The notes: generated by a model from the sequence alone, not told the origin. A DNA stretch of 64,000 nt from Anaerocolumna chitinilytica (GCF_014218355.1 NZ_AP023368.1:3228001-3292000); one strand, 5' to 3'; positions 25,248-34,432 are shown, numbered from the stretch's first letter. Numbers and translations: made by a program.

Positions 25248-25595
25248 TTATTTTACGATTTCTTTAACTTTAGCCTTCTTACCTACTCTACTACGTAAAT
25301 AATTTAACTTAGCTCTTCTAACCTTACCGTGTCTGATAACTTCAATCTTCTCAACACTGGGGGAGTGCAGGGGCCAAGTCTTTTCAACACCAATACCGTT
25401 AGAAGATTTTCTTACGGTAAATGTTTCTCTGGCGCCACCGTTTTGTCTCTTTAAAACAGTTCCTTCGAAAACCTGTGTTCTTTCACGGTTACCTTCTTTT
25501 ACTTTAGCGTATACTTTTACAGTATCGCCTACGTTGAAATCAGCAATTTCACTCTTAAGCTGAGCAGCTTCGATTTCTTTAATAATATTATTCAT
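25248..25595 (-). CDS. rplS: 50S ribosomal protein L19
   Basis: A 115-residue L19: [65 protein letters not shown], and the basic end [23 protein letters not shown]. The start at 25595 has AAGGAGG 8 nt upstream; the frame stays open for another 68 codons into the leader, which is not coding by family comparison. It has its own promoter (25874-25901) and a structured leader (25807-25866). Confidence 0.98.
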   Translation of the reverse strand: MNNIIKEIEAAQLKSEIADFNVGDTVKVYAKVKEGNRERTQVFEGTVLKRQNGGARETFTVRKSSNGIGVEKTWPLHSPSVEKIEVIRHGKVRRAKLNYLRSRVGKKAKVKEIVK

Positions 25596-25806
25596 TTTTG
25601 TGACCTCCTTTAAATTAGACGTTCTTAATACCTTGCCACATAAAACATCTGCTTGTACAAATCTGTCAAAGGGCGTTGTATCAGAGGACCATCCCATCTC
25701 ACAACATCTTACTATAACATGCATTACCATAAAAAGCAAGCTTAAATTTATTACTAGTAAAGAATTTATATTAAGAAGATATAATACCAACCTATACAAT
25801 AGAAAT

Positions 25807-25866
25807 GGTGCACCAGTAAGTACAGTTTAACTTTATCATGTACTCCCCTCATATAACCGATGCACC
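25807..25866 (-). ncRNA. Structured rplS leader (possible L19 autoregulatory element)
   Basis: GGUGCA (25861-25866) pairs with UGCACC (25807-25812) and encloses a second stem AGUACA/UGUACU (25818-25843). It begins at the predicted first transcribed base. Leaders for L19 are known in Firmicutes, and assignment to that class is inference from position. Confidence 0.4.
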
Positions 25867-25873
25867 TACTATA

Positions 25874-25901
25874 AGCATACCATAACTATTGCAATAGTCA
25901 A
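25874..25901 (-). promoter_or_regulatory. Promoter of rplS
   Basis: TTGACT (25896-25901), a 16-bp spacer and TATGCT (25874-25879) on the minus strand. Confidence 0.65.
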
Positions 25902-25919
25902 TAGGTGTTTATGTCCATT

Positions 25920-26669
25920 CTACAAATTTTTTGTAATTTGAAGCAAATATTTTTTATCCTTCTCTGTTAAAATCGCATTTTCTAATAAATCCGGCCTGTT
26001 TTTAACAGTTCTTATAAGGGATTGTTCCCTTCTCCACTCATCTATTTTCCCATGATGACCGGATAAAAGTACTTCAGGTACTTTCTTCCCTTCGAACTCC
26101 TCTGGCCTGGTATATTGAGGATATTCCAGCAGATTGTCCTGAAATGTTTCAAATTCAGCGGAGGTTTCATTGTTTAAAACTCCTGGCACCAGTCTGCTGA
26201 TAGCATCCATCATAACCATGGCAGGAAGTTCTCCTCCGGTTAATACATAATCACCGATGGATACATTATCTGTCACTATCATATCTAAGGCTCTCTCATC
26301 AATACCTTCGTAATGCCCGCATAGGAATATCAAATCTTCCTCTGCTGCCAGTTCCTCCGCCATAGATTGGTTAAAAACTTTCCCCTGGGGAGTGAGATAA
26401 ATTACTCTGAGAGATTTACTGTCTGAATTTTCTGTTACCTGTTCTTTTATTGACCGATAAGCTCTTACCACCGGTCCCGGAGCCATAACCATTCCGGCAC
26501 CGCCTCCATAAGGGTAATCATCCACACGATTATGCTTATTTTCAGAAAAATCTCTGATATCTACAGTATTTAGTTTTAGTATTCCTTTATCCAAAGCCCT
26601 GCCGGTAATACTGGCAGATAATCCCTGTGTTATCATCTCAGGAAATAATGTCATTACGTGAAAATTCAT
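25920..26669 (-). CDS. trmD: tRNA (guanine37-N1)-methyltransferase
   Basis: A 249-residue SPOUT-fold enzyme that methylates G37 of tRNAs reading CNN codons. The knot motifs are visible: YPYGGGAGMVM, LTPQGKVFNQ, LCGHYEGIDERA and IGDYVLTGGELPAM. The C-terminal FQDNLLEYPQYTRPEEF and LLSGHHGKIDEWRREQSL are standard. It lies 72 bp after rimM. Confidence 0.98.
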   Translation of the reverse strand: MNFHVMTLFPEMITQGLSASITGRALDKGILKLNTVDIRDFSENKHNRVDDYPYGGGAGMVMAPGPVVRAYRSIKEQVTENSDSKSLRVIYLTPQGKVFNQSMAEELAAEEDLIFLCGHYEGIDERALDMIVTDNVSIGDYVLTGGELPAMVMMDAISRLVPGVLNNETSAEFETFQDNLLEYPQYTRPEEFEGKKVPEVLLSGHHGKIDEWRREQSLIRTVKNRPDLLENAILTEKDKKYLLQITKNL

Positions 26670-26741
26670 GCTGTTACCGCTCCCTTAAGTTCCATTCCTT
26701 TGCAAGTTATACCTTGACACAATTTATACTTTATTTTCGGT

Positions 26742-27248
26742 CTAAATCAAACCGGGCATTAAATGCACGAGTATTTTCTTGTTTTCAGGATCCACTTCCA
26801 GTATACATTCTTTAATGGAAGGTAGCAGAACTTCACTTCCATCCTTTCTTGTTACTACATAGACATCATTAGCACCGGTAGCCATAACATCGGTTAAGAT
26901 ACCAAGCTCTTCTCCTTCATCTGTAACGACCTGAGAATCCAATATATCGCAGATAAAAAATTCATTTTCCTCTAATTCAACTGCATTTTCTCTTGTTACC
27001 AAAAGATCATGTCCCTTGTATTTTTCAATATCATTTATATTATCAATTCCCTTGAACTTCAGAATAGCCCATTGTTTAAAAAATTTAACCCCTGAAATCT
27101 CAAGTTCCAAATATTCTTTTCCAGTGTCTAAATACACTTGTTTTAATTTCTTAAAACGTCCCATATCATCTGTTGTTGGATATACTTTGACTTCCCCTTT
27201 GATTCCGTGGGTTGCTGTAATGATACCTACTCTTAAATAATTTTCCAT
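26742..27248 (-). CDS. rimM: 16S rRNA processing protein RimM
   Basis: A 168-residue 30S maturation factor with an N-terminal beta-barrel ([24 protein letters not shown]) and a PRC-barrel ([36 protein letters not shown], then [13 protein letters not shown]). GGAGG lies 5 nt before the ATG at 27248, which sets the start; upstream in-frame codons to 27365 are leader. Confidence 0.97.
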   Translation of the reverse strand: MENYLRVGIITATHGIKGEVKVYPTTDDMGRFKKLKQVYLDTGKEYLELEISGVKFFKQWAILKFKGIDNINDIEKYKGHDLLVTRENAVELEENEFFICDILDSQVVTDEGEELGILTDVMATGANDVYVVTRKDGSEVLLPSIKECILEVDPENKKILVHLMPGLI

Positions 27249-27469
27249 TAAGTCCTCCGCGTAACTTGCCCTGCAGGCTGATTTAACCTGCTGCGTACTC
27301 AAATTAAAAGTGGAATTATAAATTGTATTTTCCACACTCCTGTTATAATCAAAATAAGAACCCATGACATGTTAGGCATACAGAAAGAATGTTCCGGAAA
27401 ATTATTTTCCGGAAGTATTTCTTTCCATTCACCTATTCCAGACAGGGTCCTTTAAAAGGTTCATTTTCA

Positions 27470-27700
27470 TTATTGAAGTATTTCAACAACTACCTTTTTA
27501 TCATCCTTTGCAGCTGCTGCTTTTACAACGGTACGAATGGATTTTGCAATTCGGCCTTGCTTGCCGATGACCTTCCCCATGTCCTCAGGTGCAACCTTTA
27601 ACTCCACAATAATGGACTGGTCGGTTTCCTTTTCTGTTACAACAACTTCTTCTGGGTGATCAACGAGTGATGTAGCAATTACTTTAACTAATTCTTTCAT
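27470..27700 (-). CDS. khpA: KH-domain RNA-binding protein KhpA (YlqC)
   Basis: A 76-residue single KH domain: VELKVAPEDMGKVIGKQGRIAKSIRTVVKAAA contains the GxxG loop (GKQG). It binds RNA, usually with KhpB, and affects cell division and ribosome assembly. It lies between rpsP and rimM, the conserved Firmicute order. Confidence 0.95.
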   Translation of the reverse strand: MKELVKVIATSLVDHPEEVVVTEKETDQSIIVELKVAPEDMGKVIGKQGRIAKSIRTVVKAAAAKDDKKVVVEILQ

Positions 27701-27792
27701 TACCCTACACCTCCAATGGAATATGACTTATCTACCATAAACCGGAATTTACGGCAAGATGCCATCATTCCTTAAAAATGTCAAACAGAAAA

Positions 27793-28038
27793 TTATTTTG
27801 TAATTCCTGCTTTTTTAAATAAATTGCCAACTGTTTCAGTAGGCTGGGCACCGTTCTGTAACCACTTCTTTGCTGCTTCCTCGTTTACCTTAAAAGCATT
27901 GGGTTCTTTTGTAGGATCATAAGTACCGAGTTCTTCGATAAATCTTCCGTCTCTAGGAGACCTGGAATCTGAAACTACGATTCTATAAAAAGGAGCCTTT
28001 TTCTGACCCATTCTTCTTAATCTGATCTTAACTGCCAT
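27793..28038 (-). CDS. rpsP: 30S ribosomal protein S16
   Basis: An 81-residue S16: [42 protein letters not shown], then [30 protein letters not shown] precedes the ATG. A promoter lies just upstream (28069-28097), so it can be transcribed apart from ffh. Confidence 0.98.
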   Translation of the reverse strand: MAVKIRLRRMGQKKAPFYRIVVSDSRSPRDGRFIEELGTYDPTKEPNAFKVNEEAAKKWLQNGAQPTETVGNLFKKAGITK

Positions 28039-28068
28039 GATTTCACCTCCTTAAAATCTTGTGTTTAT

Positions 28069-28097
28069 AATATAGCTTATCAGAAATTACTTTTCAA
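28069..28097 (-). promoter_or_regulatory. Promoter of rpsP
   Basis: TTGAAA (28092-28097), a 17-bp spacer and TATATT (28069-28074) on the minus strand. The A/T-rich spacer can form AGAAATT...AATTTCT with the upstream flank. Confidence 0.7.
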
Positions 28098-28109
28098 ATT
28101 TCTGATAAA

Positions 28110-28127
28110 GGCGGTGATTGTACCGCC
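28110..28127 (-). terminator. Short hairpin after ffh, probable partial terminator
   Basis: GGCGGT and ACCGCC form a 6-bp GC stem with a 6-nt loop. The U-run is short (UUUAU), so read-through into rpsP is likely. Confidence 0.5.
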
Positions 28128-28285
28128 ATAAATCTGATGCTAGAAACAATTGAATGTTTCTAAAATATATTGAAAAGTTATATTTTAATATAACCTGACA
28201 ATCAAATCTCATACATATCACAGGCTATCTGTGTTTCAGTCTCCTGTTTGAAGAAACTATTTATAAAAGTGAGAACAAGTTCCGC

Positions 28286-29632
28286 TTAGAAGCCAAAAGG
28301 CATCTTAAACTTACCTTTCTTCATCCCTTTAGAGCCCATCATACCGGACATCTGCTTCATCATCTTTTTCATCTGTTCATGCTGTTTTACCATTTTATTA
28401 ACTTCGCTGATATCAACACCGGCACCATTTGCAATTCTTTTCTTTCTGGAAGGATTCAGTATATCAGGATTAGCTCTTTCAGCCTTTGTCATGGAATAGA
28501 TGATTGATTCCACTCCCTTAAAAGCATCGTCTTCTATCTCAACATCCTTAAGGGGGCCGCCGACACCGGGCATCATCTTTAGAATATCATTAATACCGCC
28601 CATTTTTTTAATCTGCTGTAACTGGTCCAGATAATCGTTAAAATCGAATTCTGCTTTTTTTAATTTCTTCTCCAGCTGTTTAGCCTTTTCCTCATCGAAG
28701 TCTGCCTGAGCTTTATCAATTAATGTCAGGATATCTCCCATTCCAAGGATTCTGGATGCCATACGATCCGGATAAAACTGTTCCAGATCTGAGAGTTTCT
28801 CTCCCATACCCACATAGAGAATAGGGCGACCGGTTACTGCTCTGATTGAGAGTGCTGCACCGCCTCTGGTATCACCGTCAAGCTTTGTAAGAACGACACC
28901 GTCTATACCAATCTTATTTTGGAAATGTTCCGCTACGTTAACAGCATCCTGACCTGTCATGGAATCCACAACCAGAATACTCTGGTGAACCTGAATATTC
29001 TCTTTGATTTCAATAAGCTCATTCATCATATCTTCATCAATGTGAAGACGTCCTGCGGTATCTATGATTACCACATTCATATTATTGCTTTTCGCATGCT
29101 CCAGAGCTGCCTTTGCAATATTAACGGGTTTGTGCTTATCCCCCATAGAGAAAACAGGCACACCCTGCTTATCACCGTTAATCTTTAACTGTTCGATAGC
29201 TGCCGGACGATAGATATCACAGGCAACTAAAAGCGGCCGTTTACCTTTTGCTTTAAATTTACCGGCAAGTTTTGCTGTGGTGGTGGTTTTACCAGCACCC
29301 TGTAGGCCGCACATCATAATGACTGTTATTTCATTACCCGGTTTAAAGGAAATCTCAGTTGTTTCAGAACCCATGAGATTTACCATCTCTTCATTCACTA
29401 TCTTAATTACCATCTGTCCAGGAGTAAGACTTGACATAACATCCTGTCCAACGGCACGCTCCTGAACGGTCTTAATAAAGTTCTTAACCACCTTAAAATT
29501 AACATCGGCTTCCAACAATGCCATCTTAACTTCTTTTAACGCGGTGGCAACATCTGCTTCACTTAAGCGTCCTTTGCCTCTAAGGTTCTTAAATACATTT
29601 TGTAATTTTTCAGAAAGGCTTTCAAATGCCAT
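28286..29632 (-). CDS. ffh: Signal recognition particle protein Ffh
   Basis: A 448-residue SRP54-type GTPase that targets membrane and exported proteins with 4.5S/6S RNA and FtsY (encoded at 46839-47762). The G1 motif is GLQGAGKTTTTAKLA, then DTAGRLHIDE and TKLDGDTRGGAALS. The methionine-rich M domain ends the protein (HEQMKKMMKQMSGMMG). GCAGGAGG is the ribosome site. It follows ylxM closely, as is usual. Confidence 0.98.
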   Translation of the reverse strand: MAFESLSEKLQNVFKNLRGKGRLSEADVATALKEVKMALLEADVNFKVVKNFIKTVQERAVGQDVMSSLTPGQMVIKIVNEEMVNLMGSETTEISFKPGNEITVIMMCGLQGAGKTTTTAKLAGKFKAKGKRPLLVACDIYRPAAIEQLKINGDKQGVPVFSMGDKHKPVNIAKAALEHAKSNNMNVVIIDTAGRLHIDEDMMNELIEIKENIQVHQSILVVDSMTGQDAVNVAEHFQNKIGIDGVVLTKLDGDTRGGAALSIRAVTGRPILYVGMGEKLSDLEQFYPDRMASRILGMGDILTLIDKAQADFDEEKAKQLEKKLKKAEFDFNDYLDQLQQIKKMGGINDILKMMPGVGGPLKDVEIEDDAFKGVESIIYSMTKAERANPDILNPSRKKRIANGAGVDISEVNKMVKQHEQMKKMMKQMSGMMGSKGMKKGKFKMPFGF

Positions 29633-29678
29633 CCGGGAACCTCCTGCAATCGTTGTATATTAATAAGTTTAAGATTAT

Positions 29679-30050
29679 CTATAATGCATCAATTATATTC
29701 TGGGACAAGGTGAGAATGCTTTGTATCGTTTCTTCCTTGTGTTCTACTTTCAGTTCTGCAGCAAGAGTACGTATCTTCTCTGCCATCTCTCTGGTCGCTT
29801 TAAACTTATGAATCAGACCAAGTTTTTCTTCACAATCCGCAAGCTGTTTGGAACATCTCTTAACAATATCATATACCCCTTGCCGGCTGATACCCTGTTC
29901 TTCGGCAATTTCACCCAGAGAGAGGTCATTAAGGATGTAATCCTCAAATATCTGCTTATTGTGATTTTTTAATAATTCTCCATAAAAATCAAATAGGAGT
30001 GATAGATGAACTTTTTCCTGCAGCTTTTGGCTGATATCTGTATTATCCAT
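29679..30050 (-). CDS. ylxM: YlxM family (UPF0122) SRP-associated DNA-binding protein
   Basis: A 123-residue protein with a sigma-70-region-4-like helix-turn-helix: LSLLFDFYGELLKNHNKQIFEDYILNDLSLGEIAEEQGISRQGVYDIVKRCSKQL. Family members are co-transcribed with ffh and bind SRP components in streptococci. It has a near-consensus promoter (30091-30119), and a leader hairpin (30058-30086) covers part of its ribosome site. Confidence 0.95.
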   Translation of the reverse strand: MDNTDISQKLQEKVHLSLLFDFYGELLKNHNKQIFEDYILNDLSLGEIAEEQGISRQGVYDIVKRCSKQLADCEEKLGLIHKFKATREMAEKIRTLAAELKVEHKEETIQSILTLSQNIIDAL

Positions 30051-30057
30051 AAAAGCT

Positions 30058-30086
30058 CCTGTGTGTAAAGTTTTTTTCTTTACAGG
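30058..30086 (-). promoter_or_regulatory. Leader hairpin overlapping the ylxM ribosome site
   Basis: CTTTACAGG (30078-30086) pairs with CCTGTGTGTAAAG (30058-30070), allowing one bulge, around a loop of seven As in the transcript. The 3' arm contains the CAGG of CAGGAG, so the ribosome site is partly hidden. It begins near the transcription start. Confidence 0.5.
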
Positions 30087-30090
30087 TGCT

Positions 30091-30119
30091 AGTATACCTA
30101 ATTACTATACCTTTGTCAA
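30091..30119 (-). promoter_or_regulatory. Promoter of ylxM-ffh
   Basis: TTGACA (30114-30119), a 17-bp spacer and TATACT (30091-30096) on the minus strand, one mismatch from consensus. Confidence 0.88.
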
Positions 30120-30139
30120 GGAATTTTTGTTCCTATTGC

Positions 30140-30745
30140 TTAAACATATTTTTTTAGAACTTCTTTTACAAAATCCTTCTCTAATTCATTTACCGGTATT
30201 AATTTACCCGGAGCCCCTTCTGTCTCTCTAAGATGTTTCTCCATTACTAGTAAATCACGCCATTCGTTAAATTTATAGGCAGTTCTATAATAAGTACCAA
30301 CTTCCGTAAATCCAAACTTCTTATGTAGTGCTACACTGCCTTCATTCGGTACACAAATAAGAGAATAAATATTATAAACTCCCTGCGCCTGAACTAATTC
30401 AAAGAGAGCCTTATAGAGTGCTGTCCCAATTCCCTTCTTATGCTGGGAATCTTTTATATATACGGAACATTCACAGTCCCAAGCGTATGCAGCTCTTTCT
30501 CTGTGTAAAGAGCAGTAAGCATATCCAGCAATTTCTCCATCAATGGTATATACCAGCCAAGGATATTGAAAAGATATTTTTCTGATTCTTTCCTGGAATA
30601 TTTCAAGAGGAACTTTATCGTATTCAAAGGAAATTACTGTATTTAAGATATAAGGTTCATAAATAGCATAGATTTCTTTCGCATCTTCTAAAGTAGCCAA
30701 TCTGATTTCTGTTTTTGCCATATTAATTTCCATTGCCCGTCGCAT
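30140..30745 (-). CDS. GNAT acetyltransferase, phosphinothricin-acetyltransferase-like
   Basis: A ~190-200-residue acetyltransferase. RLATLEDAKEIYAIYEPYILNTVISFEYDKVPLEIFQERI and AYAWDCECSVYIKDSQHKKGIGTALYKAL (acetyl-CoA loop K-K-G-I-G) are the PAT/YncA pattern, with SVALHKKFGFTEVGTYYRTAYKFNEWRDLLVME at the end. Such enzymes acetylate diverse amines, including methionine sulfoximine. The start is not certain: the frame begins at 30745, but MAKTEIRL at 30721 fits the family better. No clear ribosome site is seen for either. Confidence 0.9.
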   Translation of the reverse strand: MRRAMEINMAKTEIRLATLEDAKEIYAIYEPYILNTVISFEYDKVPLEIFQERIRKISFQYPWLVYTIDGEIAGYAYCSLHRERAAYAWDCECSVYIKDSQHKKGIGTALYKALFELVQAQGVYNIYSLICVPNEGSVALHKKFGFTEVGTYYRTAYKFNEWRDLLVMEKHLRETEGAPGKLIPVNELEKDFVKEVLKKYV

Positions 30746-30841
30746 AATACGAATACTATAGCGGCATCCTTTCTTTTAATCGCTTTTAGTTTTTTTTAGA
30801 TTTCTCTTCTGCCATTATTATTCTATCTGTCTCTTTGGTTT

Positions 30842-31633
30842 TCATTTCCCAGCATGAGTAAATAAAAAGGCTCCTATACCTACTGCTATAGTGATATTCA
30901 AAGAATCCACCTCAGGAGATTGCGGAATGCAGACACTGGTACCAGCCTTTAAGTAGGAATCATCAAGTCCTGTTGCCTCATTACCGAAGACCAAAGAAAA
31001 AAGTTCACTCCGAGGGCAATTTTGTATCTCCAAGGTATTCTCACCGTTTAGCATAAATGTGAATACTTCCTGCTTCTTATATTTTGCTCGATACTCTTCA
31101 AAAGAATCAAACAACTGAACCCTTAACTTAAATAGCCCACCCATAGAGGCTCTGATTACCTTAGGGTTAAATATATCTGCACAAGGAGTTATTAATGCGA
31201 TATCCTTAATTCCAAGGCCCAGGGCAGTACGAAGTATAGTACCCAGATTCCCCATATTACTTGGATTTACAAGAACAATATGGGAGGTATCCTCTTTTAA
31301 GGTATCGGTATATTTATCAAACACGCCTAAAACATAGCAGTTTTCTTTATCACTGACCTTTGAAAAGAGTTTATCATCAGAAAGTACCGAAATATTGTTC
31401 TCCCTGCAGATTTTTTGAATACTTTCCTTATCCGTATAACCGGAATGAATATAAACACCTCTAACTCTTTCCTTTTTTCCTGCAATTAGTTCATAGGTTG
31501 GAAAGGCTCCCAAACTATAGGAATAATCACTTCCTTTTTTATATGGCTTTACAGCTTCCATATTCTGCTCCATTTCTTTCGTTTTTACATCAGATACTTT
31601 TTTGTTATTACCTATAGAAAGTACTTGATGCAT
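30842..31633 (-). CDS. TrmH/SpoU-family RNA 2'-O-methyltransferase
   Basis: A 263-residue SPOUT methyltransferase. The three motifs are present: LVNPSNMGNLGTILRTALGLGIKDIALI, FSLVFGNEATGLDD and CIPQSPEVDSLNITIAVGIGAFLF. The N-terminal ~110 residues form a substrate-binding domain not of the common L30e type that I can recognise. The target RNA (rRNA or tRNA) cannot be told from the sequence. Confidence 0.9.
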   Translation of the reverse strand: MHQVLSIGNNKKVSDVKTKEMEQNMEAVKPYKKGSDYSYSLGAFPTYELIAGKKERVRGVYIHSGYTDKESIQKICRENNISVLSDDKLFSKVSDKENCYVLGVFDKYTDTLKEDTSHIVLVNPSNMGNLGTILRTALGLGIKDIALITPCADIFNPKVIRASMGGLFKLRVQLFDSFEEYRAKYKKQEVFTFMLNGENTLEIQNCPRSELFSLVFGNEATGLDDSYLKAGTSVCIPQSPEVDSLNITIAVGIGAFLFTHAGK

Positions 31634-31760
31634 TCTCTTTCACCATATTATAACCTGTATATAAAAACGTCAACCTTGTTAAGAATATTTCATGCTTTTA
31701 TTTTCCTTATCTGATGACATTTTTGTAAGAGTGTAAGATACTCTTAGTAATTTTCTGTAT

Positions 31761-32321
31761 TCAATGTACATTAAAGAACTCTTCTCTTTTAAGTTCCATA
31801 AATATCAAGTCATGAAAAATTCCATCCTGGTCCGCCCAAAATTTCTCCACCGTTTTAACATCATGAAATCCTACTTTTTTATATAAGGAATATGCTCTTA
31901 TGTTATCTGCTAAAGTATCAATTTCATAGACCTTTAGAGTAAACTTATTGTCTAAATACTTCATAAAGGCAATTAAAGTTTCGTAACCCAAACCTTTTCC
32001 CTGCTGACTAATCTCACAAATCTTGAGTCCAATCCCACAACTCCTTTTTTCCATATCCAGATTACCATAAACAAGTTCTCCCAAGGGAAGATGTTTCTTC
32101 TTGTCAACAACTACATACCGTCTTCGCTTTCTGAATGGGTCTTTATCTGCTATTTCTGTTGCAAAATCCTCCTCCAAAGAAGCCGCAGTAATTCCCATAC
32201 CAGTTCGAAATCCGACATCTTTCATCAGCTCTCCGTTATTCCACCAAATTGCAAAAAGTTCCGTATCTTCTAGTTCCAACTCTCTAATAGCTATTCTGTC
32301 TGCTTCATATACTATTCCCAT
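31761..32321 (-). CDS. GNAT-family acetyltransferase
   Basis: A 186-residue protein of the RimJ/RimL-like acetyltransferase type: ADRIAIRELELEDTELFAIWWNNGELMKDVGF, HLPLGELVYGNLDMEKRSCGIGLKICEISQQGKGLGYETLIAFMKYL (Q-x-G-K-G-L-G cofactor loop) and AYSLYKKVGFHDVKTVEKFW. GAAGGGAG lies 7 nt before the ATG at 32321, which sets the start. The substrate is unknown. Confidence 0.9.
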   Translation of the reverse strand: MGIVYEADRIAIRELELEDTELFAIWWNNGELMKDVGFRTGMGITAASLEEDFATEIADKDPFRKRRRYVVVDKKKHLPLGELVYGNLDMEKRSCGIGLKICEISQQGKGLGYETLIAFMKYLDNKFTLKVYEIDTLADNIRAYSLYKKVGFHDVKTVEKFWADQDGIFHDLIFMELKREEFFNVH

Positions 32322-32426
32322 CGAAATACTCCCTTCGAAACCTTTCATTTAACCAGAATTATATCAGAATTGAGAGAGGCATAAAAGCTTTCATATCTTA
32401 AAAATCCATTATAATCTTATTAAAAC

Positions 32427-32474
32427 ACAAGCAGGCCTTAAGAAAACATTCACTGTTTTATTAGACCTGCTTGT
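32427..32474 (-). terminator. Intrinsic terminator of the carboxyltransferase operon
   Basis: ACAAGCAGG (32427-32435) and CCTGCTTGT (32466-32474) form a 9-bp stem. GUUUUAAUAA follows in the minus-strand transcript. Confidence 0.75.
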
Positions 32475-32504
32475 CTTCAATTATTTATATAAAACAATTT
32501 AAAT

Positions 32505-33935
32505 CTAGACCGGGTATGCCTTATTCTCATAATCAGCCAGAAAAGGATCAACACCTGTTTCCTGTGTACGGCGGTATTTAAAATATTCCAAGGCAACCTG
32601 AGGGAACAGTGCATAGGACAGCACATCTTCCTCCTGCTCTTTCCAGTCTTTTACCGCTTCTTCCATAGCCGGAAGTTCCGGTTCCAGCAAATCAGCAGGT
32701 CTGCATTCAATCGGTTTAATATCACCAATTACTTTATTTCTGACTTCTTCATCAAAAGGCCTTACTGTTTTGCCATATTCACCGGAGAGAATTGCTTTCG
32801 TTTCCTTTGTAACCATCTTATAACGCTCGCCTGCAATGACGTTTAACACTGCCTGGGTTCCCACAATCTGACTGGAAGGAGTTACCAGAGGCGGCTCACC
32901 AAGGTCTTTTCTCACTCTCGGTATTTCTTCCAAAACTTCATAGTACTTATCCTCAGCTTTTTGTTCCTTTAACTGAGACATTAGGTTTGATAACATTCCT
33001 CCAGGCACTTGATATAAGAGTGTTTTAATCTCAACGCCCATAACTTTGGGATTTAAGATTCCTTCTTCCATAGCACAATCTCTTAATGGCCTGAAATAAT
33101 CAGCAATCTCCGCTAATAACTGCTGATCCAATCCGGTGTCATACGGCGTTCCCTTAAAGGTTTCAACCATAACTTCAGTCGCCGGCTGGCTGGTGCCCAT
33201 AGCAAAAGGAGACATGGCTGTATCAATAATATCAGCGCCTGCTTCAATCGCTTTCATATAAGTCATTGATGCTACTCCGCTGGTATAATGAGTATGAACA
33301 TCGATTGGAATATTTACAGATTCTTTCAGAGCTTTTATTAAAGCAGAGGCTTCATAAGGCACCAGCAAGCCTGCCATATCCTTTATACATAAGGAGTCCG
33401 CTCCCATTGCCTCAATTTCCTTCGCAAGTTTTGTAAAATAACTTGTAGTGTAAGCCTCACCTAAAGTGTAAGCTATTGCAATCTGAGCATGTCCGTTTTC
33501 CTTCTTTGTCGCCTTTACAGCAGTTGTCAGGTTCCTGATATCATTAAATGCATCAAATATACGAATATTATCAATACCGTTAGCAATAGATTTCTGAATG
33601 AAATACTCCACAACATCATCAGCATAATGACGGTAACCTAAAAGGTTCTGTCCTCGCAGCAGCATCTGCAGCTTCGTATTCTTAAAACCATCTCTTAGCT
33701 TGCGCAGCCTAACCCAAGGGTCCTCTTTTAAAAATCTTAAAGACGCATCAAATGTAGCGCCTCCCCAGCACTCTACCGCATGATATCCTACCTTATCCAT
33801 CTTTTCTATTATGGGCAGCATCTGGTCAGTGGTCATTCTGGTGGCTATCAGCGACTGATGAGCATCACGCAATATTGTCTCGGTAATTTTAACCGGTCTT
33901 TTTATTTGTTCCGAATTGTTATACAATTCGTTCAT
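32505..33935 (-). CDS. Oxaloacetate decarboxylase alpha/pyruvate carboxyltransferase (5S-type) subunit
   Basis: A 476-residue carboxyltransferase of the PycB/OadA/transcarboxylase-5S family that moves CO2 between oxaloacetate and biotin. The metal and substrate motifs are ILRDAHQSLIATRM, VECWGGATFDASLRFL, LRGQNLLGYRHYADDVV and DVHTHYTSGVASM. The biotin domain found at the end of OadA is missing; it is encoded separately at 33962-34399. It is the last gene of a four-gene operon. Oxaloacetate decarboxylase and transcarboxylase roles cannot be separated by this subunit alone. Confidence 0.93.
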   Translation of the reverse strand: MNELYNNSEQIKRPVKITETILRDAHQSLIATRMTTDQMLPIIEKMDKVGYHAVECWGGATFDASLRFLKEDPWVRLRKLRDGFKNTKLQMLLRGQNLLGYRHYADDVVEYFIQKSIANGIDNIRIFDAFNDIRNLTTAVKATKKENGHAQIAIAYTLGEAYTTSYFTKLAKEIEAMGADSLCIKDMAGLLVPYEASALIKALKESVNIPIDVHTHYTSGVASMTYMKAIEAGADIIDTAMSPFAMGTSQPATEVMVETFKGTPYDTGLDQQLLAEIADYFRPLRDCAMEEGILNPKVMGVEIKTLLYQVPGGMLSNLMSQLKEQKAEDKYYEVLEEIPRVRKDLGEPPLVTPSSQIVGTQAVLNVIAGERYKMVTKETKAILSGEYGKTVRPFDEEVRNKVIGDIKPIECRPADLLEPELPAMEEAVKDWKEQEEDVLSYALFPQVALEYFKYRRTQETGVDPFLADYENKAYPV

Positions 33936-33961
33936 CGGTATGCCTCCTTTATGTCAATCAA

Positions 33962-34399
33962 TTAGTTTAAGGTAGCAAGTGGTGTACCGGATTCAACGGA
34001 ATCCCCGGAGGTTACATCAATACTTGCAATAACACCATCTTCCGGTGATACAATTTCATTCTCCATCTTCATGGCTTCTAGAATCAGAATCACTTCACCC
34101 TTTTTGATGTTCTGTCCGATAGAAGCTTTAACAGATAAAATCTTACCTGGCATCGGGGCATCTATAGAAATTCTTCCCTTTGATCCGCCTGTAGCCGGTA
34201 CTGCAGAAGTGTTTTCTGCGACAGCTGGTGCGGGGGCCGGTGCGGCTGGAGTAGTAGCTGGTGCGGCTGAAACAGCCGGTGCTGGTACAGGAGCGGCAGC
34301 CGGAGAAACGGTTCTGTATTCTCTTACGGGACGTCCGGTAGTTTCTTCTACTGCCACATCATAGGCTATTCCGTTAACTGTAACTGTATAAGTCTTCAT
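33962..34399 (-). CDS. Biotin carboxyl carrier protein (1.3S/GcdC type)
   Basis: A 145-residue biotin carrier. An N-terminal ~30-residue strand segment is followed by an Ala/Pro-rich flexible linker (residues 33-70), then a biotinyl domain with the biotin lysine K111 in EAMKMEN. The start at 34399 has AAGGAGG 8 nt upstream. It shuttles carboxyl groups between the 477-residue carboxyltransferase (34879-36312) and the 5S-type subunit (32505-33935). Confidence 0.95.
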   Translation of the reverse strand: MKTYTVTVNGIAYDVAVEETTGRPVREYRTVSPAAAPVPAPAVSAAPATTPAAPAPAPAVAENTSAVPATGGSKGRISIDAPMPGKILSVKASIGQNIKKGEVILILEAMKMENEIVSPEDGVIASIDVTSGDSVESGTPLATLN

Positions 34400-34432
34400 A
34401 TTTAATTTCCTCCTTAAAATAGGCAACTTAAA

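Larger units (their letters stand above)
25596..25919. other. rplS leader and promoter region
   Basis: A 324-bp gap between trmD and rplS. It holds the rplS promoter, a hairpin pair just after the expected start (25807-25866) and about 200 nt of A/T-rich leader with no other strong structure. There is no gene on either strand. Confidence 0.6.

Noticed and set aside
25596..25799. 68-codon N-terminal extension of L19
   Set aside because: It is an open frame only. L19 proteins start at the MNNIIKEIE position and a strong AAGGAGG precedes it.
30140..30745. Herbicide-resistance gene pat/bar
   Set aside because: The pattern is that of the broad PAT/YncA acetyltransferase family, which is chromosomal and of mixed substrate in Clostridia.
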